This document shows, in pieces, positions 63,623 through 64,000 of a DNA stretch of 64,000 bases. The DNA comes from Oceanirhabdus sp. W0125-5 (GTDB taxonomy: Bacteria > Bacillota > Clostridia > Clostridiales > Clostridiaceae). Made by a program: the position numbers and the translations under genes. Numbering within the stretch: the stretch's first letter is position 1; the number at the start of each line of letters is the position of its first letter. Under the pieces are notes generated by a model. The model did not search any database, was not told the origin of the DNA, and saw only the letters and a list, made by a program, of their open reading frames with translations. The stretch lies in the NCBI RefSeq assembly GCF_027938815.1, contig NZ_CP115913.1:4746001-4810000 (forward strand), written 5' to 3'.

Positions 63623-64000
63623 CTACCTTAATTCCTCTTCAGCTCCAAGAACCCATTCTCTAATTGATTGAGTAATATCTTTAATACTTCCCTCTTCAAA
63701 AGGGTTTTTCAAGTTTCCTAACTTAATAACCTCAACAAAAGACTTACTTCCACCTGATTTACATACTTTCATATAATCTTCCCAAGCCTCTTCTCTATTC
63801 TCTTTAGCTTTATACCAAAAATTGAATGCAGCAACCTGTGCTAATCCATAATCAATATAATAAAAAGGTCCCCAGAATATATGAGATTGACGAAGCCAAT
63901 AAGTTCCCTTATCAAGGAATGTATTTTCTTCATAATCTCTATAGGGAAGATATTTCTTTTCAAGCTCTCTCCAAAATGAATTTCTCTCTTCATAAGTAGC
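63623..64000 (-). CDS. pepF: M3-family oligoendopeptidase F, C-terminal part (cut by window edge)
   Basis: The frame is open from the window edge to a TAG at 63625-63623, giving 125 residues. The sequence FWRELEKKYLPYRDYEEN, then GTYWLRQSHIFWGPFYYIDYGLAQ, VAAFNFWYKAKEN and YMKVCKSGGSKSFVE is the characteristic end of clostridial M3 oligoendopeptidases. The catalytic HExxH would lie outside the window. Confidence 0.9.
   Translation of the reverse strand, partial: ATYEERNSFWRELEKKYLPYRDYEENTFLDKGTYWLRQSHIFWGPFYYIDYGLAQVAAFNFWYKAKENREEAWEDYMKVCKSGGSKSFVEVIKLGNLKNPFEEGSIKDITQSIREWVLGAEEELR

Overview
The window is clearly AT-rich. It has short intergenic hairpin terminators, strong AGGAGG-type ribosome sites, a T-box leader and clostridial small families (DUF2922, DUF1659). 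This suggests a Clostridium sensu lato chromosome; I cannot name the species from sequence alone.

Layout. 1-6.1 kb: a mixed flank (membrane protein tail, DUF2922/DUF1659 pair, a CPBP protease remnant, a short HTH protein, a PfkB-type sugar kinase with a TfoX-C-like tail ORF, a protein with an in-frame hexapeptide repeat, and an unknown secreted protein). 6.2-9.2 kb: de novo NAD operon nadA-nadB-nadC on the minus strand. 9.4-11.2 kb: an HTH-TPR (RRNPP-like) regulator translationally coupled to a 59-residue exported peptide, which looks like a quorum-sensing cassette. 11.5-53.9 kb: a nonribosomal peptide synthetase (NRPS) locus, all on the minus strand. In transcription order it reads type II thioesterase, capreomycidine-synthase-like PLP enzyme, radical SAM enzyme, four NRPS genes (4606, 2329, 2119 and 1307 aa), a serine peptidase fused to a cyclic-peptide ABC exporter, and the NRPS starter gene (1493 aa). 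A Sfp-type phosphopantetheinyl transferase lies just upstream (54.5-55.2 kb). 55-64 kb: an accessory flank of acetyltransferases, an S51 peptidase, a P-loop kinase, a methyltransferase, a T-box-controlled MetRS paralogue with a degenerate KMSKS motif, a ParB-like protein and a partial oligoendopeptidase.

How it may work together. The starter gene is C-A-T-E and its A domain reads the Asn code DLTKIGEVGK, so it should make an N-acyl-D-Asn cap. The peptidase-ABC fusion is the matching enzyme type that removes such caps during export (the ClbP/XcnG/ZmaM prodrug logic). The remaining nine modules read, in order, Val - X1 - X2 - X1 - X1 - X3 - X4 - D-Thr - X5. X1 is one repeated code, and release is by a TE whose nucleophile position is Cys. 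A 43-bp element (37/43 identical by eye, gapless) lies both in front of the quorum-sensing regulator and in front of the NRPS operon. I infer that the peptide-responsive regulator controls its own gene and the 40-kb antibiotic-like locus. The combination of an RRNPP quorum cassette, an acyl-D-Asn prodrug NRPS and a peptidase-exporter in a Clostridium is the main candidate for an undescribed system.
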